Of a stretch of DNA of 64,000 nt, positions 1 to 11,271 are shown in pieces. This DNA is from Lonicera japonica (Eukaryota; Streptophyta; Magnoliopsida; Dipsacales; Caprifoliaceae): assembly GCA_021464415.1 (NCBI GenBank), contig CM038468.1:5766001-5830000 (forward strand), read 5' to 3'. A program made the position numbers and the translations under genes. Below the pieces are notes generated by a model. The model worked only from the letters and a program-made list of their open reading frames with translations. It was not told the origin of the DNA and did not search any database. How positions within the stretch are numbered: the first letter of the stretch is position 1; every line of letters begins with the position of its first letter.

Positions 1-916
1 TTTGACACATTCATGATTGCGCAGAATTTTACCCAGAATGAATTCAATCATTTTGTTTACTTCAAAAGGTGAAAATGTGGCAATTTCATATATTTACTCT
101 TATATGTTGATGATATGCTCGTTGCTTCTCGGAGCTTAGTAGAAATCAACATAATGAAAGCTCAGTTAAGCAAGGAATTTGATATGAAAGATTTGGGCAG
201 AGCGCATAAAATTTTGGAGATGGAGATCGTCTAGATATGAAAAGGCGACGATTGTGTTTTACACAAAGACGATATTTTGAGAAAGTAGTTGCTCGGCTCG
301 GGATGAAAAACTCAAAGCCAATGAATGTTTCATTAACATTGCACTTAAACTCTCGGCAACGATGGTTCCTACCAAGGTAGAGGTGGAATATATAGCTCAG
401 GTTCCTTATGCAAGTGTAGTTGGGAGTTTAATGTATGCCATGCTTTGTACTCGACCGGATATGGCTTAAGGCGAGAGAATTATTATTAGGTATATGGTGA
501 ACCCGAAAAAACCACATAAGCAAGCCTTAAGTGGGTTCTATAGTACCTATAGGGTAGATGTATAAGAGGTTAGTATTTGAAAAATATGGAACGTCAACTA
601 TTGAGGGGTTTGTGGATTTGGACTAATCCATTGAGTTAGAGGTTGATGATTCACATGTACCACGGAGGCGGAATATATTGTAGTAACAGAAGCAGTCAAG
701 GTGGCCATTTGGCTTTGTGGTTTAGTTGATCATCTTCAATTTGAGGCCGAAAAAAATGATGGCGAACTCTGTAATAGTCATAGTGCAATTCACTTGGCGA
801 AGAATCAAGTTCATCAAGGAATAACCAAGTATATTGATGTCCGACATCACTTCATCAAACAAATTATTGAAAACAGTGTTATAAATTTGGTTAAGATAAG
901 CACCAAGGATAATTAA
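1..916 (+). pseudogene. Decayed Copia (Ty1) retrotransposon pol fragment: reverse transcriptase and RNase H
   Basis: Translating the plus strand in shifting frames gives Copia hallmarks. The reverse transcriptase core YLLLYVDDMLVASRS lies near 95-140, followed by KEFDMKDLGRAHKILEMEI. Then comes YASVVGSLMYAMLCTRPDMA (about 410-467), and an RNase H tail (EAEYIVVTEAVK, then HLAKNQVHQGITKYIDVRHHFIK) reaching a stop near 916. Stops and frame changes between these blocks show it is dead. Only the last 72 codons (701-916) form an open frame. The window opens inside the element, so gag, protease and integrase are not seen. The family assignment is firm because the order RT then RNase H at the 3' end is the Copia order. 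The wording of the RNase H tail looks like the Tork-type lineage, which is an inference. Confidence 0.85.
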
Positions 917-1073
917 TCAAACATATATGTTTAAAATGTTATCTTGTTAGCCAAGTTTGAGCATTGCTGAACATTGGTCAATGTTCTTTGTTGTTGATGC
1001 CCCTCAAGGGCTGTGGTCCTAAGAGGCCAACAGGGATGATAGGGTCTTATTTGATGAATTGATCTTGGTGGAG

Positions 1074-1395
1074 TGCATTGGGTCTTGTGGAATATCTCCA
1101 TATTGGAGAATTGAAGATTTGTATTGGAATCTTATTCCAAGTTGGTTTTATATTGTCCAATTCCTAGCTGGTTTTGAATTGTCCAATTCCAATTTACTTT
1201 TGTTGTTGTTCAATCTTAGAACTATTAGATTTTTTTCCTATTAATAGAACCATTGTCATAGTGTTTTTCTTTTATAAATATATATATATATATTTATTGT
1301 ATTATTTTGTAGGTAGATTATAGAGTACATTGAGAGATAATATTGTATGCTCTAATTAGCATCCAGGGTTTACTTTCTGGTTGTACTTGAAATTG
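1074..1395 (+). repeat. Probable 3' LTR of the left-edge Copia element
   Basis: After the pol tail a purine-rich stretch ending TTGGTGGAG (1065-1073) matches the usual polypurine tract of Tork-type Copia elements. The following AT-rich 320 bases, starting TGCATTGGG, have no coding potential and contain an (AT)n run at 1276-1292. The left boundary is reasoned from the polypurine tract. The right boundary is a guess, because no second LTR lies in the window. Confidence 0.4.
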
Positions 1396-2669
1396 ATCTT
1401 TATGTTGTGATAAATTTTAATACTCACAAGCGCATGAATTGGTTGATAATATAGTGAGTAAAAAAGGTTGATCCCATAGAGACTTAAATAATATGTTTTA
1501 TAATTATCTTGTTAATTTTTCACTAAATTCCTAACTAGTCAGAAAAGTTGATGGGAATCGAACAAATTAACAAATTAAATTAAACAATGTAAAACAAAGT
1601 AATGAAAGTAAGTTCAATAATATTAAGTAAGATAACAAAATTAATGAATTAAATTGACTAGGATTTCAGAGTAATATATTTAATATCATCTTCCGAAGTA
1701 TTCATACGCAAAAACTCTACTCTTGTCTCGCAATAATTTGGTATCTCGACTTTATTATTTGTGGAAAATAAAATCATTCACTTTTAATCAATTTATCAAA
1801 TCCAATTATAATTCTTTCACAACCAAACTTATATAAAAAATTAAAACACTCACTGTATCCGTCGAAATACATCCTACATCCACTCTCAACAAATCATAAG
1901 GTGAATCCAACAAAAAATAATGAGAATCCAACTTTATTTTTATCAATTAAAATAGGCATCGAATAGGAAGAATTGTATTTAACATTAAAGAATTAAATTG
2001 CTAGAGTCAATTGACATGAATATGTGCAATATAATCAATTAAATACACTCATACTAACCCTAACACGAATTAGCACTAGCATGAATAAAATTAAATAAAC
2101 AAAAAATAATAAAATTAAAAAAAAATTACTTGGCATGAAAATAATTGAACAATAAAATTAAACTCTAATCTTGAAAGTTTCCAACAAAACAAAACTAAAA
2201 ATTAATTGAAGAGAAGAGAAAGGTCAGCACTATGCACGGCAAAAGCCTCCCTCTAATTTGCTGTGGCTGCTTACAATTTATAAGAAATTCTCATTGTACT
2301 CTTGATGGGTTAAGGCTTGAAGTAATGAGAGAGGGGCCCATTTGTGGCTAGATTTTTCTTTGGAGCTGGTTGTTGCGAGTGGGCTTGGCCCACTTGAGAC
2401 TAGTGTACATTTGGCTTTGCTTCAAAAAATATATGCTAGTCTCATGAAGTTGCACTACCATTTAAGCTACTACATTCCTCTATTTTTTCACATTTTTTCT
2501 TATTAAATAAATACACATTGTTGCTCTTCTTCCTCATTTCTTAATTTTTTTTCATATTTTCTCTATTTTCACTCCAAATTATTTCATTCAAAAGCCAATA
2601 TTCTCTGGTTCTTCCCTAATATGAGAAACACTGAAAATAGAAAATTAGTAGTAATATATGCTCTATAAA
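1396..2669. other. Non-coding AT-rich stretch, possibly a decayed LTR
   Basis: No gene is visible. Near 1425-1490 the text 'cacaagcgcatgaattgg ... gatcccatagagac' resembles the short leader-like segment found in LTRs of plant Athila/Tat elements. The same kind of text occurs at the start of the Athila LTR at 3794. The remainder is AT-rich without tandem structure. I cannot set boundaries. Confidence 0.3.
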
Positions 2670-3793
2670 TTATAAATTAATGTGAAAAATTATCCCAATT
2701 TCGAGGCACATCATTGTGGAATTTTTTTTTTCATTTCCTGGCATGTGATTATTGTAGCCACTATCAAGATACCAAACATTTTTGGTTTCGTGGTTAGGTG
2801 ATTGACATGCGTCAAATAAATTTCCACCTTGTTCTTTTTTCTGTGAAATTCGCTTGAGATTTGCTTTAAGTCTGCATTTCTTTTCAATATGGCCAAACTT
2901 TTGGTAGTTATTCGCAATGCCAACATTTGAAGTTGTATTTGGTTTTCTTCCAGATTTTGCAAGTGGGATTAAAATGATTAGAACTCTTACCCTTTTTAAC
3001 TTTATTCTGCTTTCTTGTTTAAAGTATGATCCCTTCATCTTGTATCTGGCTTCCCCTGCTCATGACTTGAATTCCCTTATATTGAGAATCTCCATGGCTT
3101 TATGTTCAACTTGGACATAAATGTAATTTCAATAGCTTGATCATACCTTAGTCTATTTCGCTCATGAGATTCGAGAGATCCCATCAATTTTTAGATGGAC
3201 AACGTTGTGAGACCTTTGGATTCGTTAATCGCAACAACAATATAGTCATATTTTATCGGTCAAACTAATAAGAATTTTCTCAATAACTCTTTGATCAGAA
3301 ATATTTTCTCCATAGGACTTCATTTAATTAACAACTTCCATGACTTTGGAATGGTAGTCTTTCACCTTTTCAGAATCTTTCATTTTTAAAATTTGAAACT
3401 TTTTTTCGTAAAGGTTGGAGCTTAACACTTACTGCCCTTGTGATGCCATGGAGCTCTTGGTGCACGATATCCTAGGCCTCCTTGGTTATGTTTGCACCAT
3501 TATCCTTGAGAAAATGGCTTTTGAGCTCCATTTTGAATTCTTGAAAGTGCACCTGCATCATTCATTATACTTGTTTTAAGTGCTTTCTTTTCTGGAATGG
3601 ACAATAGACTTTTATCTTATGGTTCTTCAAAACCTTTCTCAACGATAGTCCACAAGCTTTATAATCTAATAAGAGTCCTCATTTTTATTTCCCAATATTC
3701 ATAATCTTCTCCTTAAAAGATTAGAATAACGGCGTTTGAAATACCCACATCTTTTGCTACAGAGGCTTCCCTGCAGTAATTAAATTTTATAGA
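2670..3793 (-). pseudogene. Decayed Copia gag and protease start (UBN2-type gag)
   Basis: On the minus strand, broken frames between about 3780 and 3100 read like the plant Copia gag (UBN2/'gag-polypeptide of LTR copia-type'), for example FQILKMKDSEKVKDY and SKVMEVVN. At 2670-3038 an open frame carries a ruined zinc knuckle (NNYQKFGHIEKKCRLK, first cysteines lost) and then VWYLDSGYNNHMPGNEK, the Copia protease active-site motif (DSG). The element's own primer-binding site and LTR are at 16521-16780, on the far side of the Athila insertion. The Athila element therefore landed in the leader between primer site and gag. Pol sequence downstream of the protease is missing, and the region ends in unassigned DNA at about 2670. 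Confidence 0.75.
3789..3793. repeat. Target-site duplication ATAGA (left copy)
   Basis: The five bases before the left LTR are ATAGA. The same five bases follow the right LTR at 16495-16499. A 5-bp duplication is normal for Ty3/gypsy integrase. Confidence 0.9.
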
Positions 3794-5734
3794 TGACGCG
3801 CCCGAAATACTTCCGCGCTTAGGAACCCAAGTGTAGGTCGTCAAGTTATAATACTTGGTAAGTCCAAGTGTCGAACCACAAGGATAGTCGGAAAGACGAT
3901 GTGGTGATTACGAGTCCAAGGCTTTGTTCAAGAGAATTTGTTTGGTTGATTTTAGTTGTTGATTTTAAAGTCTTGCAATAAAAATTAAAGTGGTGTATCA
4001 ATTGATAAGAAAAGGCTAAGGCATTATAGAATTCATTTGCTATGCAATGTTATGTAAAATTAATCTCATTCAAAATTCTCAATGCAATTCCTAAGTGTTG
4101 AGTACCTTACACTTTTCTAAGCAAAAGGGTGTGAAGCAAGAGCAACCCATTCCCATATAAATGCCATATAAAGAAAGGGTGTAAGTAAAACTCAACACAA
4201 ATGTATCTCTCATTTTTATCTTGTAACAAAGGGTGTGAAGCAAGGCAACCCATTCCCATATAATGTCCAACCAAGATGCAAACTTGAGATACACCAAAAG
4301 AAAAGGCATAAAATTAAACTAGGCATTGAGAATTCATTGTTAGTTTCCCCTAGGCAATTGACTTGATTATGAAAATGGCCAACTAAAAAGTTTAGCACAA
4401 TAAATCATAACATTTCATTTGTCTAAGATTGGGAGGTCTAGGTGGAGATTAAATCATCCGATTTAGACACATTTGATAAATACAAATTGAATCCTTATGG
4501 TGATTAGTGTAGTTGATTATGGCATAAACTTAAGAGATCCTCCTTGGCAACACTCTAACTAAGAAAATATTGAGTCTCAAAATCACATAAAGTGTAGAAA
4601 GCACTCAACATATCATTAAAGCATTCAAGGATTGGAATCTCAAATTTATGGTATTTCTATGAATACTTAAAGACTAAACATGCTTGGCAATGTAAAGTAT
4701 CTCAATCATAGAAGGAATGGACATAGGCTAATAAGAAATACACAAGTGCATCATCTTCTCATTAATGCTTGAGATCTATGTATACAAGGCATACAAAGTC
4801 AAATCACCTTATGAGGATTATCTTACTAGCTTATGAATGGTTGATTGAATGGAGAAGATGAAGGATTCAAGAAGTATTTAACAACACTAACAATGGAATG
4901 AGGAACAAACTTACATAATTAATGCAATGCAAACTTCATATTCTAGCCTTAGCAATGAAACTACTCCATGATAGTTGTATGAACAAAAACCATTAAAGGG
5001 ATTTCCATTTCTCTCAAGAGTTTCTCTCTCTAGATTTCTTACAAGTGATAGATGAAAAACAAAGTGCAGGAAAATAATACTTATGCTACTTCCATCTAGA
5101 TCTAGAAAATTACATACATTACATGAGGGACAAAGAGCAATTAAATAATGGGAGAGCAATGCCCAAAAAATGGGTATTCTAGCACACTTTCTAAGAGACC
5201 CCTGGGTAAACACCTGAGCCTAGAACAAAAATAGAAAGTCCAGCACTTGTTGGTGAGTTTCAATGCATCAAAAGGGGAGAAAAGCTGCTTTTGGGGGCTG
5301 TGCTGTGCATTATGGGAGGTCTCTGATCGATCAGAGTCTCCTCTGATCGATCAGAGGGGAGATTTTGGCTTGTAAGGTAGGCTCTGATCGATCAGAGCAC
5401 CCTCTGATCGATCAGAGGGCATGTTTTGCATTAAAAGGTGGCCTCTGATCAATCAGAGGCTCCTCTGATTGATCAGAGGACACTTCGGGAGACTTTTTTT
5501 CTTCTCTTTTGGCTTCTATCTCTCTTGAATCCTTCCCAAAGCTTCCCAACTTGCTTCCAAAATCTATGAGCACAATCAAGACACTAGAAAAGGCTACTTT
5601 GAGCCATGTTAAAGCAATTCTTGATATTTTGAGTGTGTGTGCAAAAGTGGGTTAATTTAATTAATCTAGGCTAAAATAAACGCGATAAACACAATCAAAA
5701 GAGCGTTAGCGACTACAAAATTACGCGTTTATCA
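3794..5734 (-). repeat. Athila 3' LTR
   Basis: This 1941-bp direct repeat is equal in length to 14554-16494 (offset 10,760). It holds no credible gene. Short frames such as 4091-4309 and 4911-5213 recur in the other LTR only because the LTRs are copies. Its distinctive internal structure is the palindrome cluster at 5321-5478. Confidence 0.95.
5321..5478. repeat. Six 16-bp palindromes in three pairs inside the LTR
   Basis: CTCTGATCGATCAGAG occurs perfectly at 5321-5336, 5341-5356, 5382-5397 and 5402-5417. Two variants follow: CTCTGATCAATCAGAG at 5443-5458 and CTCTGATTGATCAGAG at 5463-5478. Copies come in pairs 4 bases apart, and the pairs are separated by about 25 bases. The variants differ only at the central CpG (to CA or TG), as expected from deamination of methylated cytosine. 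Function is unknown; a dimeric binding site or a DNA or RNA cruciform or hairpin are possibilities. Confidence 0.95.
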
Positions 5735-5744
5735 ACACCCCCAA
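5735..5744 (-). promoter_or_regulatory. Polypurine tract of the Athila element
   Basis: Read on the minus strand the bases directly before the 3' LTR are TTGGGGGTGT, a G-rich primer for plus-strand DNA synthesis. The same junction is recognisable in the decayed relative at 29530-29543. Confidence 0.75.
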
Positions 5745-7110
5745 CTAAACTCTTGGTAGTCCCTTAGCAAGCAAAATAAAAATAGCTATGTATAATATCC
5801 GAAAATGCATTTAGCACATGCATTAAGCCTTTGAACTCCTAAGTTCCCCTAGAAGACAAGTTGTGTCTCGTGAGGGTTTACAGTGATGATACCCACAAAC
5901 ATCCGAAGTTTGAACTCTAAGTAGTAGAATTGAAGCATTTCCATGAATTGATTCAAGTGTTTGGCATTACTATTACAATTTTCGGAATGTTGGCATTTGA
6001 ATAACGATCTCCATTGCTTACAATCTCCTTTAGAAACTAGCTCCACATTCCCATATGAACACACTATGCATATGGATCTTTGACACAATCATTTTTAATC
6101 ACAAATAGTTCTATTCATCAATAGTGGAAGAGAGAAATCTTTCAAAAACAAAAGCTCAAGAACTTTGTCAATTTTAAGCACTTTTCTTTATCTTTTACTT
6201 GGACTTTTTGCTAAATTAGCTCAAGGTGGTTTGCATCTCTATGGAGGGCAGCGGTCTCACTTTGTGATTTTGCATTCATAGCTTCTTCTTTTCTTTTTTT
6301 TTTTTTAAATGCACAAAGGAAGCTATTCACCCTTTTTCCATATGGTAACCTTTGCCCATCCTTAATATTAGACAAAATGACTTATGAATTTAGTCAAGTG
6401 AAGCTTAAAGTCAATATTAAGTTTAAAAGTCATCCAAGTTCTCAAATTTTTTGTAAGTGCCATGCATGTGTCCCCTCTAAGAAGGATCTTTTCGAAAGAG
6501 CTTTTATTGCATTTGAACATTACTTCTCTCTACACAAGATGAAAATCACTCTATGTGATACCAAAGACTAAATCAATCCACAACATTATGCATATTCATA
6601 GAAAACTACAAGGCTCAAGAATCTAAATGAAGCAATGCCATAGAGATTATCACTCAACTACTTATCCAAATCAAGAATTTCATGCCAAAAACCATCAATC
6701 CATGGACAATTCTAAAAAAAATTGATCATCATTTTTCAAACTTCGATAAAATGGTGAAATCGATCCTAGCATGGAGAAAATTAACATGGAAGAAGGCATG
6801 CTTGAGAATTTGAGATTTGAAAGTGCTCACCCCCCAACTTAAAGTTGGCATTGTCCTCAATGCTTTTGAAGACGGAAATGGGTGAATTCTTGGAAAATTG
6901 CTTTCCAATTTCTCAAAAAAGAAGTTAGGATCAATTTCAAAGCTACAATATATACAAAAATCTAAGAAAAACGGGTTAGCATTAGTCAAACATAACATGC
7001 AAAATTAAAGCTCAAGCCATCACAAGTAGTTATGTTAAAATAATCCAACAACCCAAAAAGAAAATAAAGCAAAATAAAATAAAAATGGAGTTTTTAAAGC
7101 TAGGAATACC
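5745..7110 (-). other. Athila 3' internal non-coding region
   Basis: This 1.37-kb stretch lies between the third ORF and the polypurine tract and has no sense-strand gene. It includes a T-run at 6295-6306. A diverged copy lies at 28660-29543 in opposite orientation. The only frame that stays open in both copies is antisense (6377-6571), described separately. Confidence 0.7.
6377..6571 (+). other. Antisense 64-aa open frame conserved between two Athila copies
   Basis: A 64-codon frame (begins MTYEFSQVKLKVN, ends MKITLCDTKD) runs against the element's direction. In the older copy the equivalent frame at 28725-28991 (minus strand) is also open, with 48 of 64 residues identical by my count. The protein is cysteine-containing (FCKCHACVP) and lacks a family I recognise. 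Antisense ORFs are known in some plant Tat/Athila-type elements, so coding function is possible. Chance survival of a short frame in a partly conserved region is the main alternative. Confidence 0.3.
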
Positions 7111-8358
7111 TCACATATCGGGTGGGGGAGGGAAATAGTGCCGCCAATAATCAAATTCACTCCTCATGTGGGCAAATCCTTCATTCATTTCGGCTTGAAT
7201 GTGAGCTTGTTGCTCCTCGAGGCGGGCTTGAGAGTCCCGAATGGCTTGTTGTTCGTCTCTCATTGATTGGAACCCATCCGTCACCATAGTGCTCATTTGC
7301 TCAAATCGTTGCATTATGGCATCCATATCAAGTGGCACCGGTCCCTCGGTTCCTCTTCTCTTTCCCCTTCTTACTCGAGAGGAAGTTTCCTCTTGGTGCG
7401 GCTCCCCCTCTTCCCTCTCTTGATCACCCTCTTCTCCTCTTTCCATAGTATCGGCCCCTTCCGCCTCGCCACCCTCATTGGTTTGTAGTCCTTGACCCCT
7501 ATACCGGAATTGCCCCATAGAACGGTTCATGGTTGTTCTATCTAATGGGTGCAATTGCAATCTCGTATCATCCTCCGCCCTCTCAACGACCCGATGTGCC
7601 AAGCACAAATTCGTAATGAGCACTCCCATCTTGATTCCTTCATTAAGGGTGGTTGAATTGATGGCTTCCGCAATTTGCCTTATGAAATGCCGAACCAAAC
7701 AAAATTTCCGCCGTCTTGCAATAGCCTCAACCACCCGGGCTTGGCTTGGAGTTAACGTGGCGGTGTGTGATGTGGGGGTAATGGCATTGGCGACAACCAA
7801 CCAAAGAGCATATTGGTCTTGGTGAATTTCACTCTTCGGAAACCTCGGTTGGTTCCAAGAAGACTCCCGGCCACGTAAAAACGAGGCCAATTCATCATGA
7901 GATAGACCCTCATCATCCTCTTTCAAAGGCAATGCAAATTCATTTTTACCAAGAGCGGGAATTTTCAACGTGGTACTAACGGTACGAAGATTCATTTTGA
8001 CCCATTTGTTACGGACTCGGGCCGTAAACGAGTATTCATCATTTGCATTATCTTGAATTAACGAAGCAATAAATTCGGTGCAAATTGAGGCATTACAAAC
8101 TTGAGAGCTCTTACCGAAATAGTCGATCCATCCGGGTCGCTCCTCGAATGCAGCTCGATGAGGGAATACGTCAAAGGATTGAATCGTCACCGGCCTCTCA
8201 ATTACCACCGGCTTGAGGTCAAAGTACATTGACCACCATTCTTGCTCACCCTTGTTGCGAAAACCGCCATATCCCTCTCTGGAAACACTCTTTGCGGTGG
8301 GCTTGGAGAGGTGACCTTGCTTTTTCTTTGACCTCGGGTTAGAAGAAGATGACGCCAT
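7111..8358 (-). CDS. Third Athila ORF in the envelope position, 415 aa (plant transposon-protein type domain)
   Basis: This intact frame lies downstream of pol, where Athila elements carry an extra, so-called env-like gene. The N terminus is basic and serine-rich (residues 1-25). A globular part (about 35-260) contains GGFRNKGEQEWWSMYFDLK, RPGWIDYFGK and NKWVKMNLRTVSTTL, typical of the plant domain annotated as 'putative plant transposon protein'. It is followed by an acidic/arginine stretch (about 290-335) and a glutamine/glutamate-rich probable coiled coil (about 345-400). I see no signal peptide, transmembrane segment or furin-like site, so a membrane fusion role is not supported. The ATG at 8358 gives the full conserved N terminus. 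The function is unknown. Nuclear or nucleic-acid binding is a guess from the basic N terminus and coiled coil. Confidence 0.75.
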   Translation of the reverse strand: MASSSSNPRSKKKQGHLSKPTAKSVSREGYGGFRNKGEQEWWSMYFDLKPVVIERPVTIQSFDVFPHRAAFEERPGWIDYFGKSSQVCNASICTEFIASLIQDNANDEYSFTARVRNKWVKMNLRTVSTTLKIPALGKNEFALPLKEDDEGLSHDELASFLRGRESSWNQPRFPKSEIHQDQYALWLVVANAITPTSHTATLTPSQARVVEAIARRRKFCLVRHFIRQIAEAINSTTLNEGIKMGVLITNLCLAHRVVERAEDDTRLQLHPLDRTTMNRSMGQFRYRGQGLQTNEGGEAEGADTMERGEEGDQEREEGEPHQEETSSRVRRGKRRGTEGPVPLDMDAIMQRFEQMSTMVTDGFQSMRDEQQAIRDSQARLEEQQAHIQAEMNEGFAHMRSEFDYWRHYFPPPPDM

Positions 8359-9018
8359 AGGAGTTTTGGAACAAGTGGGTTTCGAAATTAGTGGTGGGTT
8401 TATGAAGGGCTCGAAATTGGGGATCTATGGGATCAAAATTCAAGATTTGGGTGGAAATTAATGGATGAGAGTGAAGGTTATGTGCTTGAGATGATAAATG
8501 GGTAGAGTAGAAGGCACAAATCTGAATTTTTAGTGAGGATTTCGAAAATGGAGGTGGGGTGAATGGTATGAGTTTTTAGTGAGAGAAAGTGATGGGTTTG
8601 ATGTTTTATGGGTGAAAATGGAGAAAGTGGTGAAAGATTAGAAGGATTTAGATGGTGTATGGTCTTCAATGGAGGATTTGGTAGAGTAATTTTGGTGTTT
8701 GAAGTGATGAAGAAGGGGTTAATGGAGGATGGGAGAAGAGGAAGCTCGAAATGGGGAAGAAAGGGGCTAAAATTTTTTTTTTTTTTTTTAACAAATCCCC
8801 TCTGATCGATCATCCATCACCTCTGATCGATCAGAGGCACGGCAGAACACTCCCATTTTTTTTTTCAACTTTTCTGTTTTGCGTTTTGGTCCATTCTCCC
8901 TTGTTCCCTCAAGTTTGCAGCTTTTACAAAATGGTCCCTGAACTTTCCCGAAGTGTGACGATACTCCTAAAACTCCAGAAAATAAACAAAAATTATATAC
9001 AAACATGACCTACGCTTA
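8359..9018 (-). other. Spacer between pol and third ORF, with one palindrome pair
   Basis: There is no convincing gene here. The T-run at 8772-8789 is followed by a damaged palindrome half at 8800-8813 and a perfect CTCTGATCGATCAGAG at 8821-8836. This is the same pair layout as in the LTR, so the motif is not confined to the LTRs. Confidence 0.7.
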
Positions 9019-11268
9019 TTAGGCGTAGGTCGGGTCGCTTAGAGGGGTGGACTCCTCTAGCGTTGGAATTTCCAAAAACGATTTCAATCTTTGCCCGTTA
9101 ACTTTGAATTCGAAACCCGTTTTTGGATCAACCACTGTCACGGCCCCAAATGGAAATACATGCTTGACAATATAAGGGCCGGTCCAACGAGACTTTAATT
9201 TTCCGGGAAAAAGGTGGAGACGAGTATCATAAACAAGGACTTTTTGACCAAGTTTGAAATCTTTTCTCAAAATCGATTTATCATGAATTTTTTTCGCCCT
9301 TTCCTTGCTTAATTTTGAATTTTGATACGCATCCCTCCTCAATTCCTCCAATTCCTCTATTTGCAACATCCGGTTTTTACCGGATTCCTCAAAACCACTA
9401 TTCAACAATTTTATTGCCCAAAACGATTTATGTTCCAATTCAACGGGCAAGTGACAAGGCTTGCCATACACAATGCGATATGGCGACATCCCGAGAGTTG
9501 TTTTGAAAGCGGTTCGGTAAGCCCAAAGAGCATCGTTTAGTCGCAATGACCAATCTTTGCGATTCGGATTTACCGTTTTTTCTAAGATTTGTTTTATCTC
9601 TCGGTTTGCAAGCTCCGCTTGCCCGTTTGTTTGTGGATGATAAGCGAGGGACACTTTATGGTTTACACCATATTTTTGCATTAATGATTCAAAAGTTTTG
9701 TTGCAAAAATGTGAGCCTCCATCACTTATTATTGCCTTTGGGGTGCCAAATCTTGCAAGAATATTATCTTTTAAAAATCGGATCACAACTTTGTGATCAT
9801 TTGTTTTGTAAGCTAAGGCCTCCACCCATTTAGAAACATAATCAACCGCAAGAAGGATATAGAGATTACCAAAAGAAGATGGGAACGGTCCCATGAAGTC
9901 AATGCCCCAACAATCGAAGATTTCAACCACGAGGATCGGGTTGAGAGGCATCATGCTTTTTCTTGTGATTCCTCCAAGCATTTGGCATCTCGGGCAAGCT
10001 TTGAAAAAGGCATGGGCATCCTTGAACATTGTTGGCCAATAAAGGCCACATTGTAAGATCTTGGCGGCCGTCTTCTTGGCCGAGAAGTGTCCACCACAAG
10101 CTTCATTATGGCAAAAGCTTAGAACTCTTTCGAACTCGTCATTGGGAATACATCGGCGAATGATTTGATCCGACCCATACTTGAACAAATACGGGTCATC
10201 CCAATAGAACCGGTTGACCTCGAACAAGAATTTTTTTCGATCTTGGGCATTCCAATGGCTTGGCAACTTTCCGGTGACAAGATAATTCACAATATCGGCA
10301 TACCATGGTGAAGAGGAGATTGTGAATAGTTGCTCATCCGGAAAAGAGTCTTTAATAGCATTCTCTTCAATGTGGTCGGTGAATGAAAGGCGAGATAAAT
10401 GATCCGCCACCACATTTTCGACACCCTTCTTATCCTTTATGAAAAGATTGAATTCTTGTAGGAGAAGAATCCATCTTAGAAGCCTTGGCTTTGCATCTTT
10501 CTTTGTGAAGAGATACTTGAGGGCCGCATGATCGGTGAAAATGACAATAGGTGACCCTATGAGGTAAGACCGAAATTTGTCGAGGGCAAAGACAATAGCC
10601 AAGAGTTCTTTCTCGGTGGTGGTGTAGTTCATTTGAGCCTCATTGAGAGTTCGGCTTGCATAGTAAATGACTCCGGGCTTTTTGTCTTTTCTTTGACCGA
10701 GGACCGCCCCAACGGCATAGTCACTTGCGTCGCACATGAGTTCAAATGGAAAACTCCAATCGGGGGTTTGCATGATGGGTGCCGTAGTGAGCATGTGTTT
10801 GAGTTTTACAAAGGCTTCTTCACATTCCTTGGTCCATTCAAATGGGGTATCTTTCAAGAGCAACTTGCACATGGGTTTAGCAATGGTGCTAAAATTTTGA
10901 ATGAACCTTCGGTAGAATCCGGCATGCCCCAAGAATGAACGAACATCCTTGATTGACTTGGGGGTGGGGAGCTTTGAGATAAGCTCGATTTTCGCCTTGT
11001 CTACTTCAATGCCTTTGCCCGATATAACATGGCCCAATACAATTCCCTTTGTCACCATGAAGTGGCATTTCTCCCAATTGAGGACGAGTTGCTTCTCGAT
11101 ACACCTTGCTAACACATGTTCAACATTGAGCAAACAATTATCGAACGACTTACCGTAAACGGTAAAATCGTCCATAAAAACTTCTAGAGTTTTCTCTACC
11201 ATATCACTAAAAATGCTCAACATACATCTTTGAAAAGTGGCCGGTGCATTGCACAAACCAAAAGGCAT
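9019..11268 (-). CDS. Athila pol, second part: RT palm, RNase H, integrase (749 aa, after an in-frame stop)
   Basis: The frame continues the upstream gag-pol in the same phase, separated only by the TGA at 11274-11272 and one lysine codon. It opens [16 protein letters not shown] and has the RT active site [10 protein letters not shown] (about residue 30-39). RNase H starts at about 170 ([14 protein letters not shown]). The integrase zinc-binding HHCC lies at about 386-428 (ending CPRCQ). Catalytic aspartates are in [10 protein letters not shown] (about 455) and ISDGGSHF (about 513), and the glutamate in [13 protein letters not shown] (about 549). D and E are 35 residues apart, as in functional integrases. 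The C-terminal tail ends PLSDPTYA. All catalytic residues I can check are present. Because the RT is split by the stop, the polyprotein is probably inactive unless read through. Confidence 0.9.
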   Translation of the reverse strand: MPFGLCNAPATFQRCMLSIFSDMVEKTLEVFMDDFTVYGKSFDNCLLNVEHVLARCIEKQLVLNWEKCHFMVTKGIVLGHVISGKGIEVDKAKIELISKLPTPKSIKDVRSFLGHAGFYRRFIQNFSTIAKPMCKLLLKDTPFEWTKECEEAFVKLKHMLTTAPIMQTPDWSFPFELMCDASDYAVGAVLGQRKDKKPGVIYYASRTLNEAQMNYTTTEKELLAIVFALDKFRSYLIGSPIVIFTDHAALKYLFTKKDAKPRLLRWILLLQEFNLFIKDKKGVENVVADHLSRLSFTDHIEENAIKDSFPDEQLFTISSSPWYADIVNYLVTGKLPSHWNAQDRKKFLFEVNRFYWDDPYLFKYGSDQIIRRCIPNDEFERVLSFCHNEACGGHFSAKKTAAKILQCGLYWPTMFKDAHAFFKACPRCQMLGGITRKSMMPLNPILVVEIFDCWGIDFMGPFPSSFGNLYILLAVDYVSKWVEALAYKTNDHKVVIRFLKDNILARFGTPKAIISDGGSHFCNKTFESLMQKYGVNHKVSLAYHPQTNGQAELANREIKQILEKTVNPNRKDWSLRLNDALWAYRTAFKTTLGMSPYRIVYGKPCHLPVELEHKSFWAIKLLNSGFEESGKNRMLQIEELEELRRDAYQNSKLSKERAKKIHDKSILRKDFKLGQKVLVYDTRLHLFPGKLKSRWTGPYIVKHVFPFGAVTVVDPKTGFEFKVNGQRLKSFLEIPTLEESTPLSDPTYA

Positions 11269-11271
11269 TTT

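Noticed and set aside
4091..5213. Short ORFs repeated at 14851-15973 as a duplicated gene family
   Set aside because: They recur only because both places are LTRs of one element.
5321..5478. Could the regularly spaced palindromes be a CRISPR array?
   Set aside because: Spacers are 4 or about 25 bases, identical in both LTRs, with no cas genes, and the DNA is a plant LTR retrotransposon.
5849..6088. 79-aa sense frame in the Athila 3' region
   Set aside because: The corresponding region of the older copy (about 29190-29430) is broken by stops and indels, so it shows no sign of being kept.
8478..8813. 111-aa Pro/Ser/His-rich minus frame between pol and the third ORF
   Set aside because: Low-complexity composition, begins inside a T-run/palindrome zone, and has no recognised domain. 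More likely spacer.
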